Positions 1 through 4,818 of a DNA stretch of 7,542 nt are shown piece after piece. This DNA comes from a bacterium. Lineage in GTDB: Bacteria > Cyanobacteriota > Vampirovibrionia > Obscuribacterales > Obscuribacteraceae. Every line of letters begins with the position of its first letter. The first letter of the stretch is position 1. The translations under genes and the position numbers were made by a program. The stretch is taken from the NCBI GenBank assembly GCA_030431355.1, contig JAUIJG010000264.1, forward strand, positions 1 through 7,542, written 5' to 3'. Below the pieces are notes generated by a model. The model had not been told where the DNA came from, searched no databases, and saw only the letters and a program-made list of their open reading frames with translations.

Positions 1-2
1 CA

Positions 3-995
3 CGATCCCTTGAAAAGATGAGCCGGGTGGACACAGTGATAGTCGATAAGACTGGAACTTTGACAGAGGGTAAACCGACTATTTCGGGCTTTATCTCCCG
101 GCAAGAGGAGCTGTCGGAAGCAGAGAAAGACCGTCTTCTGGCGGCGGCGGCAGCGGTGGAAAATGCCAGCGAGCATCCTCTGGCAGCCGCTGTATTGAGG
201 GCCGCTCAGGATAGAGAGTTGAAGTTGCCTTCCGTAAGCAGTTTTAATTCAGTCTCCGGCAAGGGTGTGATTGCCACTGTAGATGGTAGAGAGATAGTTC
301 TGGGTAACAGCGCCATGATGGAAGATTCTCAAATAGAGGTCGAGTCGATGCTATCCAGAGCCGACGAGGAGCGCTCCCGGGGTCGTACGGTGATTTTTAT
401 GGCAGAAGACAGCGAACTGAAGGGAATACTGGCTGTTTTTGATCCGATAAAAGAGACCACGGCTTCCGCGGTGGAAGAGATCAAGAAGCTTGGGATGAAG
501 GTGGTAATGCTGACGGGCGACAGTAGAAAAACCGCCGAGGCCGTGGCTGGAGAGTTGAATATTGAACAAGTTTTTGCCGGTGTTTTGCCCGAGGAGAAAG
601 GAGAAGTTGTGAAACAACTCCAGGCAGAAGGCGCGGTGGTCGCCATGGGTGGCGACGGAATCAATGATGCTCCCGCCATTGCCCTGGCCGATGTCGGCAT
701 AGCCATGGGCACCGGCGCCGATGTGGCGTTGGAGAGCGCTGAGATTGTTCTGGTAAAAGGGGATCTAAGAGGAATAGCTCGGGCTCGCCGCCTCAGTCTT
801 GCCATGATGGCCAACATAAAACAAAATCTCTTTTTTGCCTTTGTTTATAATGGTCTTGGAGTGCCGGTGGCTGCCGGGCTTCTTTATCCGATCTTCGGTA
901 TTCTGCTCAGTCCCATGATTGCAAGCGCAGCCATGAGTTTTAGCTCTTTTTGCGTGATAGCCAACTCACTGCGTTTGAGGCATACTAATTTGTAG
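3..995 (+). CDS. copA: Copper-type P1B ATPase, C-terminal part (5' end outside window)
   Basis: This is the catalytic and C-terminal membrane part of a heavy-metal-exporting P-type ATPase of the inner membrane. The reading frame is open to the left edge and the residues before the first ATG (position 18) still fit the family, so the gene begins upstream. Counting from that Met, I see the phosphorylation motif DKTGTLTEGKP (Asp10), the P1B-specific SEHPLA motif (His53-Pro54) and a GKGV nucleotide-binding glycine motif near 81. TGDS is at 166-169 and GDGINDAP at 212-219. Two closing membrane helices follow; the first carries Tyr-Asn (277-278) and the second Met-x-x-Ser-Ser (306-310). In the family these residues mark the Cu(I)-selective P1B-1 group, so copper or silver export is the likely job. 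The CPC helix and N-terminal metal-binding domains are not in the window. The M20 hydrolase gene follows within 40 bp on the same strand. Confidence 0.93.
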   Translation, partial: RSLEKMSRVDTVIVDKTGTLTEGKPTISGFISRQEELSEAEKDRLLAAAAAVENASEHPLAAAVLRAAQDRELKLPSVSSFNSVSGKGVIATVDGREIVLGNSAMMEDSQIEVESMLSRADEERSRGRTVIFMAEDSELKGILAVFDPIKETTASAVEEIKKLGMKVVMLTGDSRKTAEAVAGELNIEQVFAGVLPEEKGEVVKQLQAEGAVVAMGGDGINDAPAIALADVGIAMGTGADVALESAEIVLVKGDLRGIARARRLSLAMMANIKQNLFFAFVYNGLGVPVAAGLLYPIFGILLSPMIASAAMSFSSFCVIANSLRLRHTNL

Positions 996-1033
996 CCATA
1001 GCTGCCATGTCTCAGGAAAATTGTCGAGGTATT

Positions 1034-2206
1034 ATGCCCATATCTGAATTGCTCCAAAAGGTTAACTCGATCGAGAAAGATATCGTAGAGTGGCGTCGAG
1101 AGCTGCATTCGATACCGGAGCCGGGGTTTGCTGAGCACCGAACCGGTCAATTTCTGGTAGAGCGATTGAATGAATTGGGTTACGAAGTTAAGTCCGGTGT
1201 GGCCCGCACCGGTATTCTTGCCGAGTTGAAAGGGAGGGAAGGATCTCCTTTTATCGGTATCCGGGCTGAAATGGATGGTTATCCTGTTCAGGAAGGATTG
1301 AATCTTACCTTTGCCTCCAGGAACTCCGGATATATGCATGCATGCGGCCATGATGCGAATATGGCCTGTGTTCTCGGTGTGGCCAAGCTGATCTCTCAAG
1401 CCGGAAATGAAAACAGGGTAAGAATTATTTTGCAACCATCTTCTGAATCCGTCTCGGAAGAGGATAAAAAATCGGGCTCCAACAAAATGATTGAAGAAGG
1501 GGCTCTGAACGGGCTCGATTATTTACTCAGTCTCCATGTTGATGGCACCATCAATAGTGGTTCAGCCGGAGTGTTGAGCAATCGTATGGTCCAGCGCATA
1601 GAGAGTTTTACAGTAAAGCTCATGCCTTCCGGTAAGTTCGATGAAGGTTGGCATGCAACCCGAGCCGGTGCCATGGTGGTGGCGGCATTATTTGAGAAAG
1701 CCCTTGGTCATGATACTTTTAAAGATTCACTTTTCTTGGAATCCCTGGAGCCCCTGGAGGAGACAGGAAGAAAAGAGGCGCTGATTAAGGGCAGATTTGT
1801 CAATCTTGGAAGGGATACCCAGAAGTTTTTCGAGGACGCCATCAAAGAGTCCTGTGGATTGTGCTCCGGCCAGGGAGGTAAATTTGAATTTCGTTATGGG
1901 GAGGAGCCGCCCAGGCTCATTAATTGCGACACCCTGGTGACGACGGTCCAGGAAGTTGGAGAAGAAGTAATGGGAGGCACTTGCAAAATAGTGCAGAGGA
2001 AAGCCTGGAGCGATGACTTTTATCCTTATTCTTCCAGGGTGCCCTCAGCTCTTGTGTTGTTAGGGGTAGGCATCCCCTCTACTCCCCGGATTTTGCACAC
2101 GGCAAGCTTTGATGTGGACGAGGTGGCTCTGGTAAATGGCGTGGCAATTTTGTTCAGGCTTGTTGAAACCCTTGGTTCTCTGCCTGTGCCTGCTGACAGG
2201 GGATAA
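1034..2206 (+). CDS. M20D-family amidohydrolase/peptidase with altered active site
   Basis: Cytoplasmic M20 family protein related to hippurate, N-acyl-amino-acid and IAA-amino-acid hydrolases. Family landmarks in order, numbered from the alternative ATG at 1007: WRRELHSIPEPGF (29-41), RAEMDGYPVQE (86-96), HACGHD with metal ligands Cys113 and His115, LHV with His177, SDDF (335-338) and LHTASFDVDE with His364. The usual QPAEE segment reads QPSSES: metal-ligand Glu147 is kept but the preceding general-base Glu is Ser146. A charged insertion follows it. The dimerisation domain lacks the usual GGHAAxPH and NVIP motifs. I prefer ATG 1034 because GAGGT lies at 1026-1030 (spacing is a little short) and nothing resembling a Shine-Dalgarno precedes 1007; the longer form adds nine residues. 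It is probably cotranscribed with the copper ATPase and ends at the terminator. Substrate is unknown, and catalysis is doubtful. Confidence 0.87.
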   Translation: MPISELLQKVNSIEKDIVEWRRELHSIPEPGFAEHRTGQFLVERLNELGYEVKSGVARTGILAELKGREGSPFIGIRAEMDGYPVQEGLNLTFASRNSGYMHACGHDANMACVLGVAKLISQAGNENRVRIILQPSSESVSEEDKKSGSNKMIEEGALNGLDYLLSLHVDGTINSGSAGVLSNRMVQRIESFTVKLMPSGKFDEGWHATRAGAMVVAALFEKALGHDTFKDSLFLESLEPLEETGRKEALIKGRFVNLGRDTQKFFEDAIKESCGLCSGQGGKFEFRYGEEPPRLINCDTLVTTVQEVGEEVMGGTCKIVQRKAWSDDFYPYSSRVPSALVLLGVGIPSTPRILHTASFDVDEVALVNGVAILFRLVETLGSLPVPADRG

Positions 2207-2208
2207 AA

Positions 2209-2241
2209 AACGGGAAAAGCAAAGGCTCTTCCCGTCTTTTT
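2209..2241. terminator. Bidirectional rho-independent terminator
   Basis: An 11-bp stem with one mismatch (ACGGGAAAAGC at 2210-2220 against GCTCTTCCCGT at 2225-2235) encloses a 4-base loop. It is followed by CTTTTT on the plus strand and, read on the minus strand, by a run of T (the A-run at 2205-2210). It begins 3 bp after the M20 stop codon and lies about 15 bp beyond the stop of the short minus-strand gene at 2256, so it can serve both converging units. Confidence 0.85.
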
Positions 2242-2255
2242 AAGTCTATTGAATC

Positions 2256-2345
2256 CTATGTCAAATTCAGATAAATCATGTAGACATAAGCAAGTAAGTA
2301 TACAAGAGCTAGAATCTGGCTTGCCAGGGTTACCACATCGAACAT
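2256..2345 (-). CDS. Very short single-helix membrane protein (29 aa)
   Basis: A 29-residue open frame starting MFDVVTLASQ and ending YMIYLNLT. After Asp3 almost the whole chain is hydrophobic, rich in Leu, Val, Ala, Ile and Tyr, and fits one membrane-spanning helix (about residues 4-27) with no charged residue beyond Asp3. A perfect AAGGAGG lies 8 bases before the ATG at 2345; another in-frame ATG at 2351 is only 2 bases from it, so 2345 is the better start. The stop is followed about 15 bp later by a strong terminator that also works in this direction. I do not recognise the family. Such miniproteins are often accessory subunits or regulators of larger membrane complexes, but nothing here identifies a partner. 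The coding call rests on ribosome-site quality, hydrophobic coherence and terminator placement. Confidence 0.68.
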   Translation of the reverse strand: MFDVVTLASQILALVYLLAYVYMIYLNLT

Positions 2346-2353
2346 AGCCATGC

Positions 2354-2360
2354 CCTCCTT
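2354..2360 (-). promoter_or_regulatory. Strong Shine-Dalgarno for the 29-aa gene
   Basis: Read on the minus strand this is AAGGAGG, in the wider context AAAAGGAGGGC. It is a full match to the anti-Shine-Dalgarno core, 8 bases before the ATG at 2345. It is the strongest ribosome site in the window and decides the start over the ATG at 2351. Confidence 0.75.
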
Positions 2361-2422
2361 TTGGAACTTAGCTATCTTCAACTTACTTCAGCCTTAAGCC
2401 GCTGACCAAGAGTCTTTTACCG

Positions 2423-2452
2423 ATTTAAGCCAAATAATGGTCTAGCTTTCAA
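2423..2452 (-). promoter_or_regulatory. Possible sigma70-type promoter for the 29-aa gene
   Basis: Minus-strand TTGAAA (2447-2452, 5 of 6 to the -35 consensus) is separated by 18 bases from TTAAAT (2423-2428, 4 of 6 to -10). It would give a leader of about 70 bases before the short gene. The rest of the gap from 2346 to 2612 shows no gene. It holds one GCGATCGC octamer (2478-2485) inside an AGCGAT/ATCGCT inverted repeat, and a small CTGGT/ACCAG hairpin (2527-2539) that could end the tautomerase transcript but lacks a good T-run. Confidence 0.3.
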
Positions 2453-2612
2453 TGGGCTTTCATAGCGATTTACTGAGGCGATCGCTGTAATCGGTTGGTG
2501 TGTATGTATTTGCGGGAATTGAAAGGCTGGTGAAACCAGACCGCAACACTTAGCACTAACTTCGCGAGGCTGTCAGATGTGCCCTGGGAGAGTTTGTACC
2601 AGTGCCTTCAGG

Positions 2613-2822
2613 CTACTTTGCAGCTTGTTCTTTACGGATTTCTGTCAGCAATCTGCCACCGTGCCCCCAGTTGTCTGTGCTTATCTCTTCGATAACCACA
2701 TGGGTTACTTCCGGGTTCTTATTCAGGACCCTCTGTAGAGTGCTTGTTATCTCTTGCACAATCTGGGCTTTCTGTTCCCGGGTGGCGCCACTTTCAGCTA
2801 GTTTAACGTTTACGAAAGGCAT
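2613..2822 (-). CDS. 4-oxalocrotonate tautomerase-like enzyme
   Basis: A 69-residue member of the small tautomerase superfamily, cytoplasmic and expected to form a hexamer of the beta-alpha-beta fold. Met is followed directly by Pro, which after Met removal is the family's N-terminal catalytic base (Pro1). The chain PFVNVKL, then an alpha-helical stretch beginning TREQKAQIV, then THVVIEEI and DNWGHGG, follows the family order, and the length matches the usual 60-70 residues. Compared with classical 4-oxalocrotonate tautomerase, the arginine at position 11 is not conserved, the Arg39 position is His in the THVVIEE strand, and the Phe50 position is Trp. The canonical dicarboxylate substrate is therefore unlikely, and no catabolic genes are nearby. 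CAGGAG lies 6 bases before the ATG. The gene stands alone between gaps of 285 and 267 bp. Confidence 0.85.
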   Translation of the reverse strand: MPFVNVKLAESGATREQKAQIVQEITSTLQRVLNKNPEVTHVVIEEISTDNWGHGGRLLTEIRKEQAAK

Positions 2823-2867
2823 GGTCTACTCCTGTTTGCAAGCCAATTTATCGGTTTTGATCGGCTC

Positions 2868-2897
2868 ATTTTACCAGGCTTTCTTTTTGACATTATA
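2868..2897 (-). promoter_or_regulatory. Candidate promoter -10 elements for the tautomerase gene
   Basis: On the minus strand there is a perfect TATAAT (2892-2897), though without a convincing -35. A second candidate, TGGTAAAAT, resembles an extended -10 (TAAAAT at 2868-2873 with TG one base upstream). Either would give a leader of about 40-65 bases before the start at 2822. Which one is used cannot be told from sequence. Confidence 0.42.
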
Positions 2898-2956
2898 ACT
2901 ATAAAAGACAGTAGAAAGCTTTGGAAATTCAATGAACCGAAGAAGGCGAACTTCTT

Positions 2957-2983
2957 AAGGTTCTTCAGGTTCTTTAGGTTCAA
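2957..2983. repeat. Three tandem 9-bp units (AGGTTCTT-like)
   Basis: Three adjacent 9-base units read AAGGTTCTT, CAGGTTCTT and TAGGTTCAA on the plus strand, sharing AGGTTC. They lie in the non-coding gap between the tautomerase and octapeptide-repeat genes. They could be tandem binding sites or slippage. Antisense reading frames across them lack a start codon, so I do not call them coding. Confidence 0.55.
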
Positions 2984-3039
2984 GTCTGACTCGGTGTTTG
3001 AATCCGAGCTGGAGGGGCTGTCTCTTATTTGTTTTGGTT

Positions 3040-3082
3040 GAATCAGCCACCGGGGCAGCTGATTCCAGGGTGTCGGAACACC
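3040..3082 (-). other. Two adjacent hairpins beyond the octapeptide-repeat gene
   Basis: Reading the minus strand after the stop at 3108, GGTGT/ACACC with a 4-base loop (3069-3082) comes first. It is followed by a perfect 8-bp stem GAATCAGC/GCTGATTC with a 10-base loop (3040-3065). Neither has a T-run downstream, so this is not a standard intrinsic terminator; it may be an mRNA 3'-end stabiliser or a rho-assisted end. The remainder of the 2823-3107 gap shows no gene. Confidence 0.45.
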
Positions 3083-3107
3083 TTGCTGATCTCTTCGGAT
3101 GGAAGAA

Positions 3108-3584
3108 TCAGTTTAGGGTCTTGGTGCCTTCATGGTTGGCATTGGGCAGTTCGATGATCTGAACGCCCTGGCCGTAGTCCTGGGAAAGACCGGCCGGAAT
3201 CATGAGGATGGCACCGGCTTCGGCATCGATGACGGCGCCGGGATAGACAAAGATCTTCGAGCCGGCTTTGGCGGTGATGCGGCTTCCATATTTGGCGTGC
3301 ACTTCGGCGCCGGCATAGGCGGTCACGGTGCAGTTCAGATCAGCCATGACGACAGCCCCGTTGCCGGCGAAGACTTTCGATCCGGCGCTGGCGAGGACCG
3401 TGCAGGGTTGGTCGGCGATCACCTCCGAGCCGAGCATGGCGCTGACCACGGAATCTTTTCCGGTGCGGGCGCGCTGGCACATCATGATGAAGTCGACTTC
3501 GCCGTCCTGGGTGAGGCGGTAGTTGGCGAGCACGTCATCGGTGAAAACGGGAAGGCCCTCATTGGTGACGATGGACTCGGTCAT
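3108..3584 (-). CDS. Octapeptide-repeat, probable beta-solenoid protein
   Basis: A 158-residue protein of unknown function without signal peptide or membrane helix. After an N-terminal region of about 42 residues, residues 43-130 divide without gaps into eleven 8-residue units with consensus x-G-[S/A]-x-[V/I]-x-A-x, for example LGSEVIAD, AGSKVFAG, NGAVVMAD, AGAEVHAK, YGSRITAK and PGAVIDAE. A hydrophobic residue at position 5 and small residues at 2, 3 and 7 recur. This suits stacked short beta-strands, as in a beta-solenoid or beta-roll, though the period differs from the six-residue repeat of acyltransferase left-handed helices. A short C-terminal tail (131-158) contains VQIIELP. AGGAG lies 8 bases before the ATG at 3584. 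Lines of this gene run about 55-67% G+C while neighbours are near 43-48%, suggesting recent acquisition or strong codon constraint. No specific family is recognised; bactofilin-like scaffold or surface protein are alternatives. Confidence 0.75.
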   Translation of the reverse strand: MTESIVTNEGLPVFTDDVLANYRLTQDGEVDFIMMCQRARTGKDSVVSAMLGSEVIADQPCTVLASAGSKVFAGNGAVVMADLNCTVTAYAGAEVHAKYGSRITAKAGSKIFVYPGAVIDAEAGAILMIPAGLSQDYGQGVQIIELPNANHEGTKTLN

Positions 3585-3733
3585 TGGATTGTCTCCTCAT
3601 GGGTTGCGGACAATTTTGATTGCAGAGCATTCCAGGAAACCAGTTTGAACACTGGAGACGGTACTCGAATTGATGTAGAAACGCTTACGCTTAGAGAGTT
3701 TTTCCTGGAGAGATTAAACAAGGGAAGTCAAGT

Positions 3734-3754
3734 TTCTTCTATCAGATAGAAGAA
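3734..3754. repeat. Perfect 10+1+10 inverted repeat, possible operator
   Basis: TTCTTCTATC and its exact reverse complement GATAGAAGAA flank a single A. An outer pair, AAGTTTC (3730-3736) and GAAACTT (3767-3773), overlaps and encloses it. The site lies in the 3585-3812 gap, about 150 bp upstream of the octapeptide-repeat gene and 59 bp beyond the TPR gene's stop. The same gap holds the 14-bp palindrome TCTTCTTAAGAAGA (3794-3807) and a duplicated ACGCTT (3681-3692). There is no T-run typical of a terminator, so a dimeric-regulator site is the more attractive reading, but this is inference. Confidence 0.5.
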
Positions 3755-3812
3755 GAGATATGGAATGAAACTTTTGTAAATCTTGCTTTTTACTCTTCTT
3801 AAGAAGATGCTT

Positions 3813-4724
3813 CTATCGGTACAGGGGAACGCCGTAAGGGCGATAGTACAATGGAGTATTCAGAGCTTGCTCAGCTCTATTCTTGATCGTGATGGCGTCA
3901 TTGAGATGCTTGGTACATTTTTCCAGCTCTTTTCGATAGGGCTCAAGCAGTTGGGAATAGGCTTTTTTGGAAGCTTCCTTTCTCTCTTCAAACTTTGCTT
4001 CCTCTTCTCCGTATGCTCGAAAAGTGGGGACCAGTCCATTGGCTCGGGCCTGAGCTTCGCTCAGCTGTTTCTGGGCATCGCTAATGTCGGACCGGGCCTG
4101 GGAGATCGCCTGGAAGGCTCCGCTGTATACATAGTTGGCTTGCTGGGTGACAGGCCAGGCTCCAAAATCCGAGGGGCTGGGACCAGGCCTATTGTGCTTT
4201 TGAATCGGTCGGAGCTGGTTCTTGATAGAACGCAGTTTTCCCTGATCGACAAGCTGAACAGGCTCTTGTACTTCGTAAGCATTGCCCGGAGAAGGAGAAC
4301 GGGATGGCGAGGCTGACATACTCCTTCGTACCAGGCTGGATACCTGGGTTTTCAGGCGTTCCGATTGCTTGATTCTTGTTTTGTACATCTGGAGCGCTTT
4401 CAGAGAGTTATGACCCACTTCGGTATGGGGAGAGAGGCTGTATGCTTCCGCGAAAGCTACCATGGCTTCATCTATGCGGTTCTCTTTGAGCAGGGCGCTT
4501 GCCAGCCAGTAATGGGCGCTGGGATTGGAGCGATACTCACCGCTGACAGCCTGTCTCAAGTAGCCGGAGGCTGTCTTAAAATCGCCTTTCTGATAATAAG
4601 TTACCCCTGCTTTGAAGGAGTTGTTGTATTCTCTGGTTACTGCCTGCCCTGCTCCTGCCTGAATGGAAGCTGATTGAGCCAGACAATAGAGCGCTAGAGC
4701 TAAATAGATTTTTGATTTTCCCAA
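3813..4724 (-). CDS. Secreted TPR protein with C-terminal coiled coil
   Basis: A 303-residue exported protein. Residues 1-23 form a signal peptide (Lys3, Lys5, hydrophobic core YLALALYCLAQSAS, cleavage near IQA|GAG). Cys14 is preceded by Tyr, which argues against a lipobox. Two TPR-like helix pairs follow: 34-64 (AGVTYYQKGDFKTASGYLRQAV) and 68-101 (AHYWLASALLKENRIDEAMVAF). A Ser/Pro- and basic-rich linker spans about 130-185, then a charged coiled-coil-prone region (about 205-288) and a Tyr/Pro-rich end. It probably acts outside the cytoplasm as a protein-binding scaffold; no enzyme motif is seen. The start must be TTG at 4724: an in-frame TGA lies nine codons upstream, no ATG or GTG intervenes, and the next Met is past residue 85. 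A weak AGGT lies 7 bases upstream. It is divergent from the hydrolase gene. Confidence 0.8.
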   Translation of the reverse strand: MGKSKIYLALALYCLAQSASIQAGAGQAVTREYNNSFKAGVTYYQKGDFKTASGYLRQAVSGEYRSNPSAHYWLASALLKENRIDEAMVAFAEAYSLSPHTEVGHNSLKALQMYKTRIKQSERLKTQVSSLVRRSMSASPSRSPSPGNAYEVQEPVQLVDQGKLRSIKNQLRPIQKHNRPGPSPSDFGAWPVTQQANYVYSGAFQAISQARSDISDAQKQLSEAQARANGLVPTFRAYGEEEAKFEERKEASKKAYSQLLEPYRKELEKCTKHLNDAITIKNRAEQALNTPLYYRPYGVPLYR

Positions 4725-4818
4725 CTTAAGGACCTGTCTTTGAGCAGTTCATCCTGGTCTATTAAATCACCTTTTCAAAAGCACTATTGTAAAATACAGA
4801 CTTTGAAATCAGATTAGA
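4725..4818. promoter_or_regulatory. Divergent AT-rich promoter region
   Basis: This 94-bp gap separates the start codons of two outward-facing genes, so it must hold both promoters unless they lie inside the genes. On the plus strand TAAAAT (4790-4795) is a 5-of-6 match to -10 and would start RNA near 4802, leaving a leader of under 20 bases before TTG 4819. On the minus strand the overlapping segment reads TACAAT, also 5 of 6. Neither has a good -35, so the exact boxes are uncertain. Confidence 0.4.

Noticed and set aside
329..817. A 162-codon minus-strand frame inside the copper ATPase
   Set aside because: It is antisense to the conserved TGDS and GDGIND region. Its Ser/Ala/Pro-rich translation is typical of a shadow frame.
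884..1435. A 183-codon minus-strand frame across the ATPase end and hydrolase start
   Set aside because: It crosses the boundary of two well-supported plus-strand genes, and its translation shows no recognisable domain.
2478..2485. GCGATCGC, identical to the cyanobacterial HIP1 octamer
   Set aside because: Only one copy was noticed in 7.5 kb, which is compatible with chance; HIP1-rich genomes show many copies.
2957..3040. Minus-strand frame ending in Glu-Pro-rich EPKEPEEP across the 9-bp repeats
   Set aside because: No ATG, GTG or TTG start lies between the upstream stop and this stretch, so it is not a gene.
3132..3749. A 205-codon plus-strand frame covering the octapeptide-repeat gene
   Set aside because: It is longer than the minus-strand gene, but its Gly/Asp/His-rich repeats mirror the antisense of the octapeptide repeat. 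The minus frame has a good Shine-Dalgarno and a coherent beta-strand repeat; the open antisense frame is explained by high G+C.
3794..3807. TCTTCTTAAGAAGA as terminator of the TPR gene
   Set aside because: The palindrome is A/T-rich with little room for a loop and has no T-run on the minus strand, so I only list it as a palindrome.
4682..4685. Cys14 of the TPR protein as a lipobox cysteine
   Set aside because: The residue before it is Tyr rather than Gly, Ala or Ser, so lipid modification is unlikely and a signal peptidase I site fits better.
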